Shown here piece by piece: positions 44,391-54,249 of a stretch of DNA of 64,000 nt; the stretch's first letter is position 1, and every line of letters begins with the position of its first letter. The DNA comes from Anastatus disparis (taxonomy: Eukaryota > Arthropoda > Insecta > Hymenoptera > Eupelmidae), in the NCBI GenBank assembly GCA_017163975.1, contig JAFFSR010000280.1, positions 992,001 through 1,056,000 of the forward strand, read 5' to 3'. Under the pieces are notes generated by a model. It saw only the letters and a list, made by a program, of their open reading frames with translations. It made no database searches and was not told the origin of the DNA. Position numbers and translations under genes: made by a program.

Positions 44391-44649
44391 TCTTTTTTTT
44401 TGCCGATTTTCTGTTACTGTCTATGGCCGAAATGTGATTAGAACGTGACACACTTTCAGTTGTCGAATCGACAAGCTTTTCAAGTGGTGTAATAACTGGT
44501 TTTAAAGTATCACCAATAACCTTTTCAAAATCATCTCTCTCCTTTTTTAACAAAGAGTATTTTTTTTTAATAGCCTCGCGTGCTCGTAAGAGCTCGCTAA
44601 GAACATTTTTTTCTTTCTTAAAGTCTGACAAGATGTTGTCTACAATCAA
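44380..44649 (-). CDS. Conserved Polinton protein, N-terminal part
   Basis: 89 aa. Coiled-coil-like: LSELLRAREAIKKKYSLLKK, then VIGDTLKPVITPLEKLV. Ends in a Lys run coded by the A9 tract, where the frame passes to the ORF at 43635-44390. Most likely the first part of the same protein, separated by a one-base change, programmed slippage or a sequencing error. It lies 17 bp downstream of the ATPase stop. Confidence 0.6.
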   Translation of the reverse strand: MIVDNILSDFKKEKNVLSELLRAREAIKKKYSLLKKERDDFEKVIGDTLKPVITPLEKLVDSTTESVSRSNHISAIDSNRKSAKKKIEI

Positions 44650-44666
44650 ACTGCAAAGATTAAGAT

Positions 44667-45362
44667 TTATACTTCCTTTTTAATGGCAAAACAGTCAAAT
44701 CCTTTTCTATATCTACCATCATTCATTGCTCTATCTTTGTCAATAACAACAAATCCATACTTGTCATTCTTCCAGCATTCTGTACAAAGATTTCGAAATT
44801 CATTTAAAGTTAAGTCAGTATTCACATGGTCTTCATAGATATGTTTAAGATTAACATCATCTTGACGATAAATTACCATCAAATTAATATTGTCCCTGAT
44901 GAGATGTTTCGGTATATGAGCATATGACTGACATAGATAAAAGCTATCTACACTTTTGTGTCTCCCCATACAGAAAAAAGCTCTGACGTTATCCTGCTTC
45001 TCACAAGCCACATCATCAAAAATCATAATTGAATTAGGTAGGGCTTCATCTGGAGACACTACAGATGCATGTTCACTGAACGGTAGATATGATATACCTT
45101 CAATTGGTTCTAAAACTTTTTGAAGAAATTGGTATTTCAGTTGATTTAAGGATTTAGAGTATACATACAAATTTTCAAATCTAAGACCATTAGGGTGTGT
45201 AATTAGAGCTAATAAACTATTAGTTTTTCCACAGTTCGATGGGCCACAAAATACTGCTCGTATATTATCTGGAAGTAACTCTCCATGTCGCTTTTTTCTT
45301 TTCGTTTTCTCAAAATCAAAGTTGCCGACGGGAAGTTTGACGTTCTGCTCAGTAAAATCCAT
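44667..45362 (-). CDS. pATP: Polinton packaging ATPase (FtsK/HerA, A32-like)
   Basis: 231 aa. Walker A is FCGPSNCGKTNSLLALI (residues about 36-52) and Walker B is SIMIFDDVACE (about 108-118). It belongs to the genome-packaging ATPase family shared by Polintons, virophages and poxvirus A32. The product would pump element DNA into capsids. The frame is intact. It starts 99 bp from the divergent plus-strand ORF at 45462, so this interval is probably a bidirectional promoter. Confidence 0.93.
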   Translation of the reverse strand: MDFTEQNVKLPVGNFDFEKTKRKKRHGELLPDNIRAVFCGPSNCGKTNSLLALITHPNGLRFENLYVYSKSLNQLKYQFLQKVLEPIEGISYLPFSEHASVVSPDEALPNSIMIFDDVACEKQDNVRAFFCMGRHKSVDSFYLCQSYAHIPKHLIRDNINLMVIYRQDDVNLKHIYEDHVNTDLTLNEFRNLCTECWKNDKYGFVVIDKDRAMNDGRYRKGFDCFAIKKEV

Positions 45363-45461
45363 GTTTACGTAACAAAGTCAAATCTAAGATTGACCTTTTC
45401 TAAATACAAACGCTTGTTTTATATTTTTGATCATCAGTTGTAAATCAACACTCGAAGAGAG

Positions 45462-45716
45462 ATGCTCGTACACAAATCACAGAAGCACCCTAAGGGTAAA
45501 GGGTTACTTGATAAAGTAATCAATAACTTACCTATTGAAATGCATATTCCTGGATATCAATATTGTGGTCCCGGAACAAAACTGAAAAAGCGTCTAAAAA
45601 GAGGTGATACAGGTATCAATCCACTTGATCAAGCATGCAAAGAACATGACATATCTTATTCTGATAAAAATGCTGATCGAAAAGTCGCTGACATGAAGCT
45701 CGCTGATAAAGCTTAG
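45462..45716 (+). pseudogene. PLA2-like (parvovirus VP1-type) module, ended by TAG
   Basis: 84 codons. Residues about 25-65 carry the calcium-loop pattern YQYCGPGT and the catalytic pair ACKEHDISYS of secreted and viral phospholipase A2 domains, which help virions leave endosomes in other viruses. The frame ends at TAG (45714-45716), but the same frame continues with protein-like sequence (QRVRAKNASL). It meets a TGA near 45789 and continues again into the protease ORF at 45807 (345 bp downstream, same phase). So an ancestral single gene 45462-46607 has two nonsense changes. Confidence 0.8.
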
Positions 45717-45806
45717 CAGCGTGTTAGAGCCAAAAATGCAAGTCTTAGCGAAAAAGCAACTGCTTTTGCTGTTGCAAATGCTATGAAATGAAAAGGAAAG
45801 ACAGGA

Positions 45807-46607
45807 ATGGGTGTAAAATGGAGTAAATTAGTAACTGCAAGTAAAAAATCATTAAAACCAAGTAAACATTCTCGCAAAGTTATTCAGTCGGCTTTAAAAG
45901 GTGCACGTGAAGCTCTCAAGATCGTTGGCGGTAAGAAAAAAATTATCATTCCACGTATTCTACCTGTTCCATCAAAAATAGGTGGCGCTCTGCCTTTTCT
46001 CATACGATTGTTCGCAGCACTAAGTGCAACTGGTGCTCTGGCTGGAGGAGCTGCTGGAATAGCTAATGCAGTAAATGAGGCTAAAGCTGCACAGAAAAAT
46101 TATGAAGAAAGTAAGAGACATAATAAAACTATGGAAGCTATTGCTCTAGGAAAAGGTCTCCATCTTAAACCATATAAAACTGGAATGGGATTATTTATGA
46201 AACCTCATATCGGTCATGGTCAAGTTAAAAAAAAAAACTTCGATTTAACTTTGCCAAATCGTGCACTGACTGACTATGATCTTATAAAGTATGCTCGTAT
46301 GATGCAAATCCCATATTTTCGAGGTGTTTTCATGAGAAATAATCTACCTTCTGATGGCCCATGGCATAACGAATCTGATATAGTTAACTTAGATGATTTT
46401 CAAAACAAAGGCACTCACTGGGTATGTTATCGAAAACGAGGTTCTGAAGTGATTCATTTTGATAGTTTTGGTGATCTTAAATCCCCTATAGATCTCATGT
46501 TATATTTTAACGTGGAAGAAGTGAAATACAACTATAAAAGATATCAAAATTTTGACTCATTTATTTGTGGACATCTTTGTCTTCAATTCTTGTGTGAAAG
46601 ACTATAA
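45807..46607 (+). CDS. pPRO: Adenain-like cysteine protease with hydrophobic N-terminal region
   Basis: 266 aa as read from this ATG. A hydrophobic Gly/Ala segment (LIRLFAALSATGALAGGAAG, about residues 65-90) could insert in membrane. Then follow a linker (MEAIALGKGL) and the protease core: His204 (GTHWVCY), Asp219 (HFDSFG) and Cys254 (FICGHLCL), the order His-Asp-Cys of adenovirus-type maturation proteases. It would process capsid proteins. It is the C-terminal half of the broken PLA2-protease frame starting at 45462. Whether it is translated alone from this ATG is unknown. Confidence 0.88.
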   Translation: MGVKWSKLVTASKKSLKPSKHSRKVIQSALKGAREALKIVGGKKKIIIPRILPVPSKIGGALPFLIRLFAALSATGALAGGAAGIANAVNEAKAAQKNYEESKRHNKTMEAIALGKGLHLKPYKTGMGLFMKPHIGHGQVKKKNFDLTLPNRALTDYDLIKYARMMQIPYFRGVFMRNNLPSDGPWHNESDIVNLDDFQNKGTHWVCYRKRGSEVIHFDSFGDLKSPIDLMLYFNVEEVKYNYKRYQNFDSFICGHLCLQFLCERL

Positions 46608-46652
46608 AAGAAGAGTTTTCAAACAAGCAGGATCATTCTTTTTCAAACAGTC

Positions 46653-47342
46653 ATGGAAGATAGCTTCACTTTGAGTCTTTCAGGCAAATCTTCTATCTTA
46701 GAAGCGCAATATTTTCCTTCAATAGAACTACCACAGCATAAGAATTTTGTTTTGGGTTTAGTTGAACTTTTAACATTCAACTCGATTCCCAATGTTGACG
46801 ATTCGAATAATAAACTTCATATAAACGGAGAGAAGATTATTACTATTCCTACTGGCAGTTATGAAATTGATGCTATTAATCAATTTTTGCAAAAAGATTT
46901 GAAATCTAAAGACATCGAGTTTTCCTTGAAAGCTAACAACAATACTCTCAGAAGTGAAATTTATTGCAGCCATCAGATAGATCTTAGACCTCGCGATTCA
47001 ATAGGCAGTCTTCTCGGTTTCACTCGTCGCGTTCTTCATGAAGACATTCATCACAGCTCTGATTTACCTGTGAAGATATTGAAAATAAACGCACTCAGAG
47101 TAGAGTGTAATATTACTACAGGTGCTTACATCAACGACAAAAAAGTTCACACGATCCATGAATTTTTCCCAAAAGTTCCTCCAGGATATAAAATCATAGA
47201 AGTTCCATCGCATGTCATATATTTACCACTCAATGTTAAGAGTATAGATCATCTTCAAATCCGAATCGTTGATCAAGACGGAAATTTAGTGAATTTCCGA
47301 GGAAAGGAAATTACTGTTAGACTTCACATAAAATCTGTATAA
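46653..47342 (+). CDS. mCP: Minor capsid protein (penton-like)
   Basis: 229 aa, intact. Beta-rich with no signal peptide; begins MEDSFTLSLSGKSS. The conserved RPRDSIGSLLGF and QIRIVDQDG patterns fit the single jelly-roll minor capsid protein of Polintons. Position directly before the major capsid gene (stop and next ATG overlap by one base at 47342) supports this. Role: capsid vertices. Confidence 0.8.
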   Translation: MEDSFTLSLSGKSSILEAQYFPSIELPQHKNFVLGLVELLTFNSIPNVDDSNNKLHINGEKIITIPTGSYEIDAINQFLQKDLKSKDIEFSLKANNNTLRSEIYCSHQIDLRPRDSIGSLLGFTRRVLHEDIHHSSDLPVKILKINALRVECNITTGAYINDKKVHTIHEFFPKVPPGYKIIEVPSHVIYLPLNVKSIDHLQIRIVDQDGNLVNFRGKEITVRLHIKSV

Positions 47343-48760
47343 TGGGAATCGTTTATAATTCAAGTGTGCATATAAGTCAGCCATCATGTCAACCCACCAT
47401 CAGTCGTCCAAAGGTACTCAAACCGTTAACACGGAAGAGCATCCAGTTTCTCAAAAGCATAGGTCTCAAAGTACGTGGAAAAAGATTAATTGTATCATTC
47501 TCTGCTGCTTTCAGAAAAATGGACGAAATTCTAAGCATTCAATCAGGTGTCGCATTCGATGAGTCTATTGCTCATTATGAGGTTCACGCACATCAACCAT
47601 ACTCCACATTAAGTTTCAATAACAGTGATGAAATCCGTATTTCTATTCAGCATCAAGATTTATGCCTCTTACCATCATGTAGTTACATCCATGTATGTGG
47701 AAAATTACAAAAACCGGATGGACAAGCACTAACTAAAACTAATTTCGTTAACAATGGCATTTGTCATCTGTTTGATGAAATTCGATATGAACTTAATGCT
47801 GTAGAGGTAGATAAAAGTAAAAATGTTGGTTTGAGTAGTCTCATGAAGGGATGCACTTCATTTAATCCAAATCAGACTCTAACATTAGAAAATGCAGGCT
47901 GGCTTGGTGTTGAAGAAGCAAACGAAACAATTGTAGATGATCATGGAAATTTTGACGTTTCTATCCCTCTAAGTATGATTTTAGGCTTCGCAGAAGATTA
48001 CAAGAAAATTGTTGTTAATATGAAGCATGAACTCATTCTCACAAGATCAAGAAATGACCTGAATGCTATAATACAGGAAGGTACTGTAGCCAACAATGCA
48101 ACCACATATGAACCTTATCAAATAAAAATATCAAAGATAGAGTGGTTAATGACATATGTTATTGCATCAGATAAACAAAAAATCCAGCTGTTAAATTTCA
48201 TTGGCAAAGATAATCCTATTTCTATGAGTTTTCGTTCATGGGAGTTATTTGAATATCCTCTTCTTCCAACAACAAATAAACACGTCTGGACGGTAAAAAC
48301 TTCAAATCAATTGGAGAAACCACGTTTCGTGATTCTTGGATTACAATCGGGAAAAAAAGGTTCAAGATCTAAAAATGCCAGTCGCTTCGACCACTGTAAT
48401 ATTAGTAATGTGAGACTTTTCTTGAATTCGCAATATTATCCGTACAACAATCTCAATCTTGACATATCTAAGAATCAATTTGCTATTCTATATGATATGT
48501 ATGCTAATTTTCAGAAAAGCTATTACAGAAGAGATTCACTGCCATTGTTGACAAAGTCTCAGTTTATCAACTTTGAACCACTCATAGTTATTGACTGCTC
48601 ACGACAAAACGAATCTTTAAAGAGCGCTCCTGTCGATGTACGTCTAGAATTTGAGTCTCAAACTGACTTTCCAGCTAATACTTCAGCTTATTGCATGATC
48701 TTACACGATCGCATCGTTCAGTATAATCCTATTAGTGGAGATGTTCGGAAGCTTGTCTGA
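47342..48760 (+). CDS. MCP: Major capsid protein (double jelly-roll)
   Basis: 472 codons from the ATG at 47342. The conserved protein seems to start at the in-frame MDEILSIQSG (47519), preceded by an acceptor-like CTGCTTTCAG, so the first 59 residues may be a leader or non-coding. The body has DLCLLPSCSY, FDEIRYELNAVEVD, NVRLFLNSQYYPYNNLN and a C-terminal beta strand DVRLEFES, in the order seen in Polinton hexon-like proteins. No breaks. Trimers would build the icosahedral shell. Confidence 0.88.
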   Translation: MGIVYNSSVHISQPSCQPTISRPKVLKPLTRKSIQFLKSIGLKVRGKRLIVSFSAAFRKMDEILSIQSGVAFDESIAHYEVHAHQPYSTLSFNNSDEIRISIQHQDLCLLPSCSYIHVCGKLQKPDGQALTKTNFVNNGICHLFDEIRYELNAVEVDKSKNVGLSSLMKGCTSFNPNQTLTLENAGWLGVEEANETIVDDHGNFDVSIPLSMILGFAEDYKKIVVNMKHELILTRSRNDLNAIIQEGTVANNATTYEPYQIKISKIEWLMTYVIASDKQKIQLLNFIGKDNPISMSFRSWELFEYPLLPTTNKHVWTVKTSNQLEKPRFVILGLQSGKKGSRSKNASRFDHCNISNVRLFLNSQYYPYNNLNLDISKNQFAILYDMYANFQKSYYRRDSLPLLTKSQFINFEPLIVIDCSRQNESLKSAPVDVRLEFESQTDFPANTSAYCMILHDRIVQYNPISGDVRKLV

Positions 48761-48798
48761 ATTATCTTCACTTTACGTAAAAAAATTTATATTTCAAA

Positions 48799-49272
48799 AT
48801 GGAATATGCGGTAGACATGATTGGTTTTAAGCAAATGGGTGGTGAATATGTTCTAAAGGAAATAGCAATCATTCCTCTCAACGACAGTGGTGATCCCATT
48901 GTTCATCTGTTCAAAAAACCTTTTTCATGGAAAAGGCTTTCTGACGAATTACAAGAAGAAAACATTCGCCTCAAACATAATCACGGAATAGCTTGGAATA
49001 CTGATGGGCTTGACTACTCTCAAATTGCAAACTTACTCCGTGAACATTTACATAATGCTACAAAAATTTTGGTTCTGAATGAATTCAAACGTAAATGGCT
49101 GTTACGATTCAAGTTTCCTGCTTATAATATCAATCAATACGGCTATCCATCAAAACCATCTTTCAAGTGTGTTACTATATGCACAAACCATAATCCAATT
49201 TATAAAACTGTCTGTGCACTACACAATGTCAAACTCATGAAATTATTCTATCTCTCAGAAAATCATTTGTAA
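48799..49272 (+). CDS. Conserved Polinton terminal protein
   Basis: 157 aa, intact. Pattern: AVDMIGFKQMGGEYVLKEIAIIPL, then FKKPFSWKRL, KHNHGIAWNTDG and ILVLNEFKRKWL. The first block (D.xGF...KEIA) and the later (I)LVLNEFKRKWL and CALHN segments look like an exonuclease-type RNase H fold, but catalytic residues are not obvious. I recall similar proteins near capsid genes of insect Mavericks and adintovirus-like elements. Function unproven. Confidence 0.6.
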   Translation: MEYAVDMIGFKQMGGEYVLKEIAIIPLNDSGDPIVHLFKKPFSWKRLSDELQEENIRLKHNHGIAWNTDGLDYSQIANLLREHLHNATKILVLNEFKRKWLLRFKFPAYNINQYGYPSKPSFKCVTICTNHNPIYKTVCALHNVKLMKLFYLSENHL

Positions 49273-49311
49273 GAAAAAAAGACAAAAAAAAAAGAAAAAA
49301 AAAAGTAGTAG

Positions 49312-49383
49312 AAAACGCTATAGGCGTTCTGGATCACTTTCGGATTCTAGATCACTGAGGTGATCTACAATGCGTACTTTCTG
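49312..49383. repeat. Polinton right subterminal repeats
   Basis: Contains several GGATCACTTT and GATCACTGAGGTGATC motifs next to the inverted repeat, related to the GTGATC motif of the left 104-bp units. Confidence 0.6.
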
Positions 49384-49451
49384 GATCACTTTGAGGAGAG
49401 AGGGGGTGATCCAGAAGGAACATGATCCAGTATGCCTATAGCTTATCTACT
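49384..49451 (-). repeat. Polinton right terminal inverted repeat
   Basis: 68 bp, exact inverse of the left end, followed by the TATAAA duplication at 49452-49457. Confidence 0.95.
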
Positions 49452-49457
49452 TATAAA

Positions 49458-50104
49458 TTATCTAAGCAATTTTTGTACCGTATGCCATGTTTATGTCGAT
49501 CCCTTTACAGGTCTCTCTTTCTGAGCTAATGTATTTTCTCGCATATAATCTCAAACTTAAATTCAACATTTATTATAATGGCATTATTTTCAAGCACTCT
49601 CGATTTTAATCGTAATACGCAATACAACTTAATATTATAATGACTTAAATAACTAAATAAAACAAAATCTTTCGTTGGTTAAATTTTCCTATTAATTCAA
49701 ATTAAAATAATATAATTTAATCCATTTTATTATTTTTTTAACGAAACTTTGCCAAAAATTTTAACTATTAGACTGAAGCGAAATACAAATATACTCTTAA
49801 AAACTATAATATATAATCTTATAACTAAAATTATTAATTCTATCCGTAACAATTATTAACATTAATTTACAGCTATATGTATACTAATTTTGAAATTTCC
49901 AAAATTTGGTACTGTATTGTCGATTACTTAAAAATGTGTGTTACATAAAAAAACCCCAAAACGTTTAAAAAAAGTAATAATAAATAAATATTGCTCAAAT
50001 AATCTAAGAGGGGTGTTAATGTTAATTTATTGGTATCCTTAATTTATTTGATAATCCAAAATTCATATAAAATGATTATGAAAAATTTAATTAATTTATA
50101 AATA
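49458..50104. other. AT-rich host DNA right of the Polinton
   Basis: No gene seen. Confidence 0.5.
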
Positions 50105-50510
50105 TTAGTTATCAGTATCTTTAGTGAAACTCTCCGAATTAAGTGTAACATTTTCATTCCTATCACCTGACATAAAATCTGAATCACAGTTCCAATCGCC
50201 TTGTAAATGATCATTCGCCATCGTGCGTGAGTGCTATAATAATCATTGATGATACTAAGAATTATTTTAAGAAATAAAATGTTTAAAATTATTTAAAAAT
50301 GTTTTATCTTTATTGATTATATATTTTTTTTATAAATTTTTAACAATTCAATATGTACTTTGTACTTACAATTAATTCTGCGACATTTGAGTCTTCGCCA
50401 GCTACAGTTTCTTCTCCAACAAGTTTTGTTCCCTTATGAACGAATAATTTTTTCGAACGTTTTTTAAAATAATCACTATAATTGTTATATCTAATAGGTC
50501 GCTTAGGCAT
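50105..50510 (-). CDS. Small two-exon ORF (89 aa), unknown
   Basis: Exon 1 50510-50370 (MPKRPIRYNNYSDYFKKRSK...AELI) ends at GTAAGT in phase 0. Exon 2 50233-50105 begins after TATAATAG... acceptor AG and encodes HSRTMANDHLQGDWNCDSD...TKDTDN. The basic N-terminus and acidic C-terminus resemble the first exon of insect transposon proteins. It is divergent from the ORF starting at 50704, with about 190 bp between them. It might be the 5' fragment of a longer gene. Moderate to low confidence. Confidence 0.4.
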
Positions 50511-50703
50511 TTTGGTTATGATCTAAGTTAATAGCAAGCTTCTAAGTTTTAACTTTTATCTCGAATGACAGTCGATATATGCTATGATGTGACGTTGTTT
50601 TTTTATCGCGACTCTAACCAAACATCAATTTGTTGATGAACAAATAAAAAAGGTTAGCTTCGGTTGCTAAAATATTTGTGTCGAAGAAATATTAAATAAA
50701 AAA

Positions 50704-51797
50704 ATGTTTAATTTAGTGTTGTGGATTGAGGATAAAACTATAAGTTTAGTTAATGAAGAAGATCTTGATGAAAATGTAGAGAAGGGAAAAATCACATTCA
50801 TGCGATACACTGATAATAAGAGGTATCAAGCAAAAATTATTAAAAAAAGCAGTAAGTTTATAAATCACTTGAATAATATATAACTGACAATTTCTATGCC
50901 AAATACTAATTATTCTTTACTAAAAAAAATTAACAAACAAAATAATTTTAGATGATGAAGAATATTTGAAAAGACTTCTTACTGCTACAGAAGGCGATAT
51001 TATTGTGAGAAAGAGAGAAGAAAAAAAACAAGACGTATTATTGAAAAAATCTAATGCACTAAAAAAAGGAAAAATTATTTAAAAAATGTAGGCTGAAGGA
51101 TCTAAAAAAATGAATTTTCAATTAATGAAATCGCGCACGATTTTCTCAGAATCAAGTTCAGATGACGAAGATGAAAAAACGCTGCCAAGTGCTTTGGCGG
51201 AATGCTTTCTCATAGAGCTCTTTGAGTTTCATTAATTTTTTTATGTTTATTTAAATGTGATTTTAATATAAAAAATTGTCTAATATTAATATTTATTTAT
51301 AAATTTGTACTTTAAAAGAACGATGACAACGAAATTTCTAATCGTAACCACGCTAAGAAAGAAGATGAATGAAAAATAAAAATTTGTATGAAAATTTTCA
51401 AAATTTTCTTAAATTGAAACTGCACTGAGAAAATTAGTTTTCCCAAACTTGTTTTCTTCAGACAGTAGCAAATAACTTGCATACAAATTTTCGAGCAAAT
51501 CTATCAAATGGTTTTCGTAAAATAGAAAAATAATAAAAAATAACAACTTTTTTAAAAATTTTCAAAATGCTCTAAAATTAATAGTATGCCAAGAAAATCA
51601 GTTTTCAAATGTTTTTATTATTTTAACAGTAGCAAATAATTACTATACAAATTTTTAAACAAATTATTAGAGTAGTTTACGTAAGACCCAAAAGAAATGA
51701 AAAATTTTTTTAAAAAATTTTCAAAATTCTCTTAAATTAAAAGTGCGCTAAGAAAATAAGTTTTCCAAAGCTTGTTTTATTAAGGCAATAACGAATA

Positions 51798-51867
<70 letters not shown>

Positions 51868-52341
51868 TTTTCTGGAAACCACTTTTTTCGACTCCTTGAG
51901 TCTAAATATGTACAAATTAATGAAAAAATAGAAAAAAAAATTTTTTATCGATACAATGCTTTCTCTATGAAAAAGCAAAATGAAAATGTAAAAAGAAAAA
52001 GCCGAAGAAAAATGAAGACGTAAAATAGCGCAATTAGACCAAGAAGAAGAAGAACGAGAAAGCGCGCGATTAGATGAAGAAGAATGAGAAAGAGCACGAG
52101 AAGCCGAAGAAAAAGAAAGACGTAAAAGAGCGGGATTAGACAAGAGCGAATGTATGCATCACTTTTATTTATTTAAATATCATAATCTAAAAAAAATTGA
52201 ATATAATTAATTTTTTCAAATTAATTTCAGATTACTTCAACAAGAAGTGTACCTCCAGACTCAAACCGGCAGACTTCACCAATATCATCAATATGATGTG
52301 TGCGACCCTTCGAAATTCGAAGATTTTATAATAAACATATA
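50704..52341 (+). pseudogene. Broken BEN-associated-type ORF, split by a family A repeat
   Basis: Exon 1 50704-50851 (MFNLVLWIEDKTISLV...KRYQAKIIKKS) has a GTAAGT donor. Exon 2, from 50953, encodes NDEEYLKRLLTATEGDI..., meets TAA and TAG near 51079-51090 but continues in frame to SSSDDEDE at 51177. There the family A repeat (51178-51977) is inserted. Beyond it, Glu/Arg-rich coiled-coil coding (QLDQEEEERESARLDEEE, one stop) and a last exon at about 52231-52341 follow. The first exon resembles the N-terminal part of insect transposon-associated BEN proteins as I recall them. Not functional. Confidence 0.45.
51178..51977 (+). repeat. Family A repeat, copy 3, within a coding remnant
   Basis: Starts ACGCTGCCAAGTGCTTTGGC and ends TGCTTTCTCTATGAAAAAGC, with two to three internal units and a long CA microsatellite (51800-51861). 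GATGAAAA on the left and AATGAAAA on the right may be an 8-bp target duplication. Confidence 0.75.
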
Positions 52342-52652
52342 AATAATATGTTATTATTAATTTAATAATTCAATGTTACTTTTTTTCTATGTTAATAAAG
52401 TTATCTTAAAAATATTTAACATTTGTTTAAACATATATTTTATATAAGATAATAAATTTTAAATTTAATGTGTTTATTTAATTTTAAATTTGATGTGTTT
52501 TAAGTAGTAATAAAAGAATTTATTATTGTCTTAAGTTATAAATACTTTTTTAAAGAGCGCCTTATTGTGCATGCCTGTTACTACTTAAATAAATTCTAAA
52601 GTAATCATTATTATTTTTAATTATTAATGATATTAGAGCACTGCGCAAAAAT

Positions 52653-52942
52653 CGTAAATATAGGCAATATATTGTCAATATATTGATAGTAATAAATAAA
52701 AAATATTTTCGAAAACATTGGCAATATATTGGCGATATATTGTTAATACATTGATAATGACATATAAAAAACATTTTAGGAAACATTGGCAATATATTCG
52801 AAGAACAAAGATCGTGTTGTCTTGCAGAGATATTGCTCATATATTGGATGCTTGTAAATCCAATACAATATCAATGTATTGACAATATATTGCAAATAGA
52901 AATATCCAATATGTTGACAATATCTTGCCCATATTTATAATT
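52653..52942. repeat. Inverted-repeat element rich in CAATATATTG
   Basis: Left CGTAAATATAGGCAATATAT and inverted right ATAAATATGGGCAAGATATT bound about 290 bp with internal duplicates of AAACATTGGCAATATATT. No coding capacity. Confidence 0.5.
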
Positions 52943-53520
52943 GGTAATAAGGTGTAATCAGTGGTAAAACTGCAAACGATTCTAATGTTTATTGTTTGAT
53001 AGAAATATGCATTTTTTATGATTTCTTGCTAAAAAATCATAATTTTCAATATTGCGAAAGAATTAAGCAATCCGCAATATTTTAAAAGGCAATTGTAAAT
53101 TATTTGAAGAATTTGCAATTTTAGGTATATTTTTTATTATAACTATTTGAATTTATTTCAATCTCCTAGTGTGCTGATGAAGAGGGAAATCTATCATTAT
53201 ATTCTAATTTATAATTAAATAAATATTGCATACATCTTAACATAAAAAATAAACAATTCGTAATTTTTTAGAGTCTAATGTTTGTTATTTGTTTGCAAAA
53301 TGTAATTCTTTTATTCATCGCTACAAAATCTAATTTTTCAATATTGCAAAAAAGTAATAAATACACAATTTTTTAAAATTCAATTGCAAAATCTTTAAAA
53401 AAATCCGCAATTAATGGTATATTTTTCATATCCATTTTTTAAAATTCATCGCTGAAGTCGTGGAGTTGAGCGGACTTATCTCAACGCGCTCACAAATGTT
53501 CATTTTCTTAAGGCATAAGT
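52943..53520. other. AT-rich DNA
   Basis: No gene seen; motifs of the kind CAATATTGC(G/A)AAA are repeated at about 53045 and 53337. Confidence 0.4.
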
Positions 53521-54249
53521 TACATCATTAAGAACAGATGAAGATTTTACAAATCAAAAGTATGATATTCCAAAATTCAACGAGCTTCAACCAGGCAAAA
53601 CAATTTTTAAAAACATTCCAAACTTTAATTAAAGTAGGTCCGATTGATTACATGCATTTAGTTTGTCACAGAGCTACGTTAAAATTAATTGAATTATGGA
53701 TAAATGATTCTAAACATATATTGTTTGATTTTCAACGCATAAAAGTATCAGAAAAATTACTTAATTTTAAAAAATTTATGCCATCAAATTTTGGTAGAAA
53801 TTTAAGGCAATTCAAAAATATTCGACGTTTGTAGAAAGCGTATGAATTATGGCTAATATATTATGTTTTAATATACACAGGTTCTGTTATTTTATACTAT
53901 ATTTTACCAGAGCATTTATATCTTCATTTTCTATATTTAGATGTTGCTATATCTATATTCGTCAACCTAATTTTATGTAAAAGCGAAAGATATTTAAATT
54001 ATGCCAATTATTCGTTGAAGCAGTTCATCAAAGATTTTGAAATGTATTTGGAAAGAATATGATTTTCAATATTCATAATTTAGACGCTTTGGAGTATTCG
54101 ATAATTTTAGTTCCTTTCATTTTGAAAATCATATTAGATAAATAAAGCAATCATTAAGAAAAGGTGATGAACTTCTACAATAAATAGCTCATAGGTTAAT
54201 AAAAATCAAATTATCGTTAAACTCTTATGAAAAAAGTAATGAAGAAATT

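Larger units (their letters stand above)
35208..49451. mobile_element. Maverick/Polinton, complete 14,244-bp element
   Basis: Perfect 68-bp inverted ends start AGTAGATAAGCTATAGGCAT. The flanks are TATAAA at 35202-35207 and TATAAA at 49452-49457; a 6-bp duplication and a 5' AG are defining Polinton traits. The order is a 2.1-kb repeat-rich left end, then polymerase and a 99-aa ORF (plus), five minus-strand ORFs including integrase and ATPase, then PLA2/protease, minor capsid, major capsid and a terminal ORF (plus). All core Polinton functions are present. Few lesions and perfect ends indicate a recent insertion. Polintons are related to eukaryotic DNA viruses and virophages and are thought able to form particles; virion formation here is inference. 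Confidence 0.97.
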
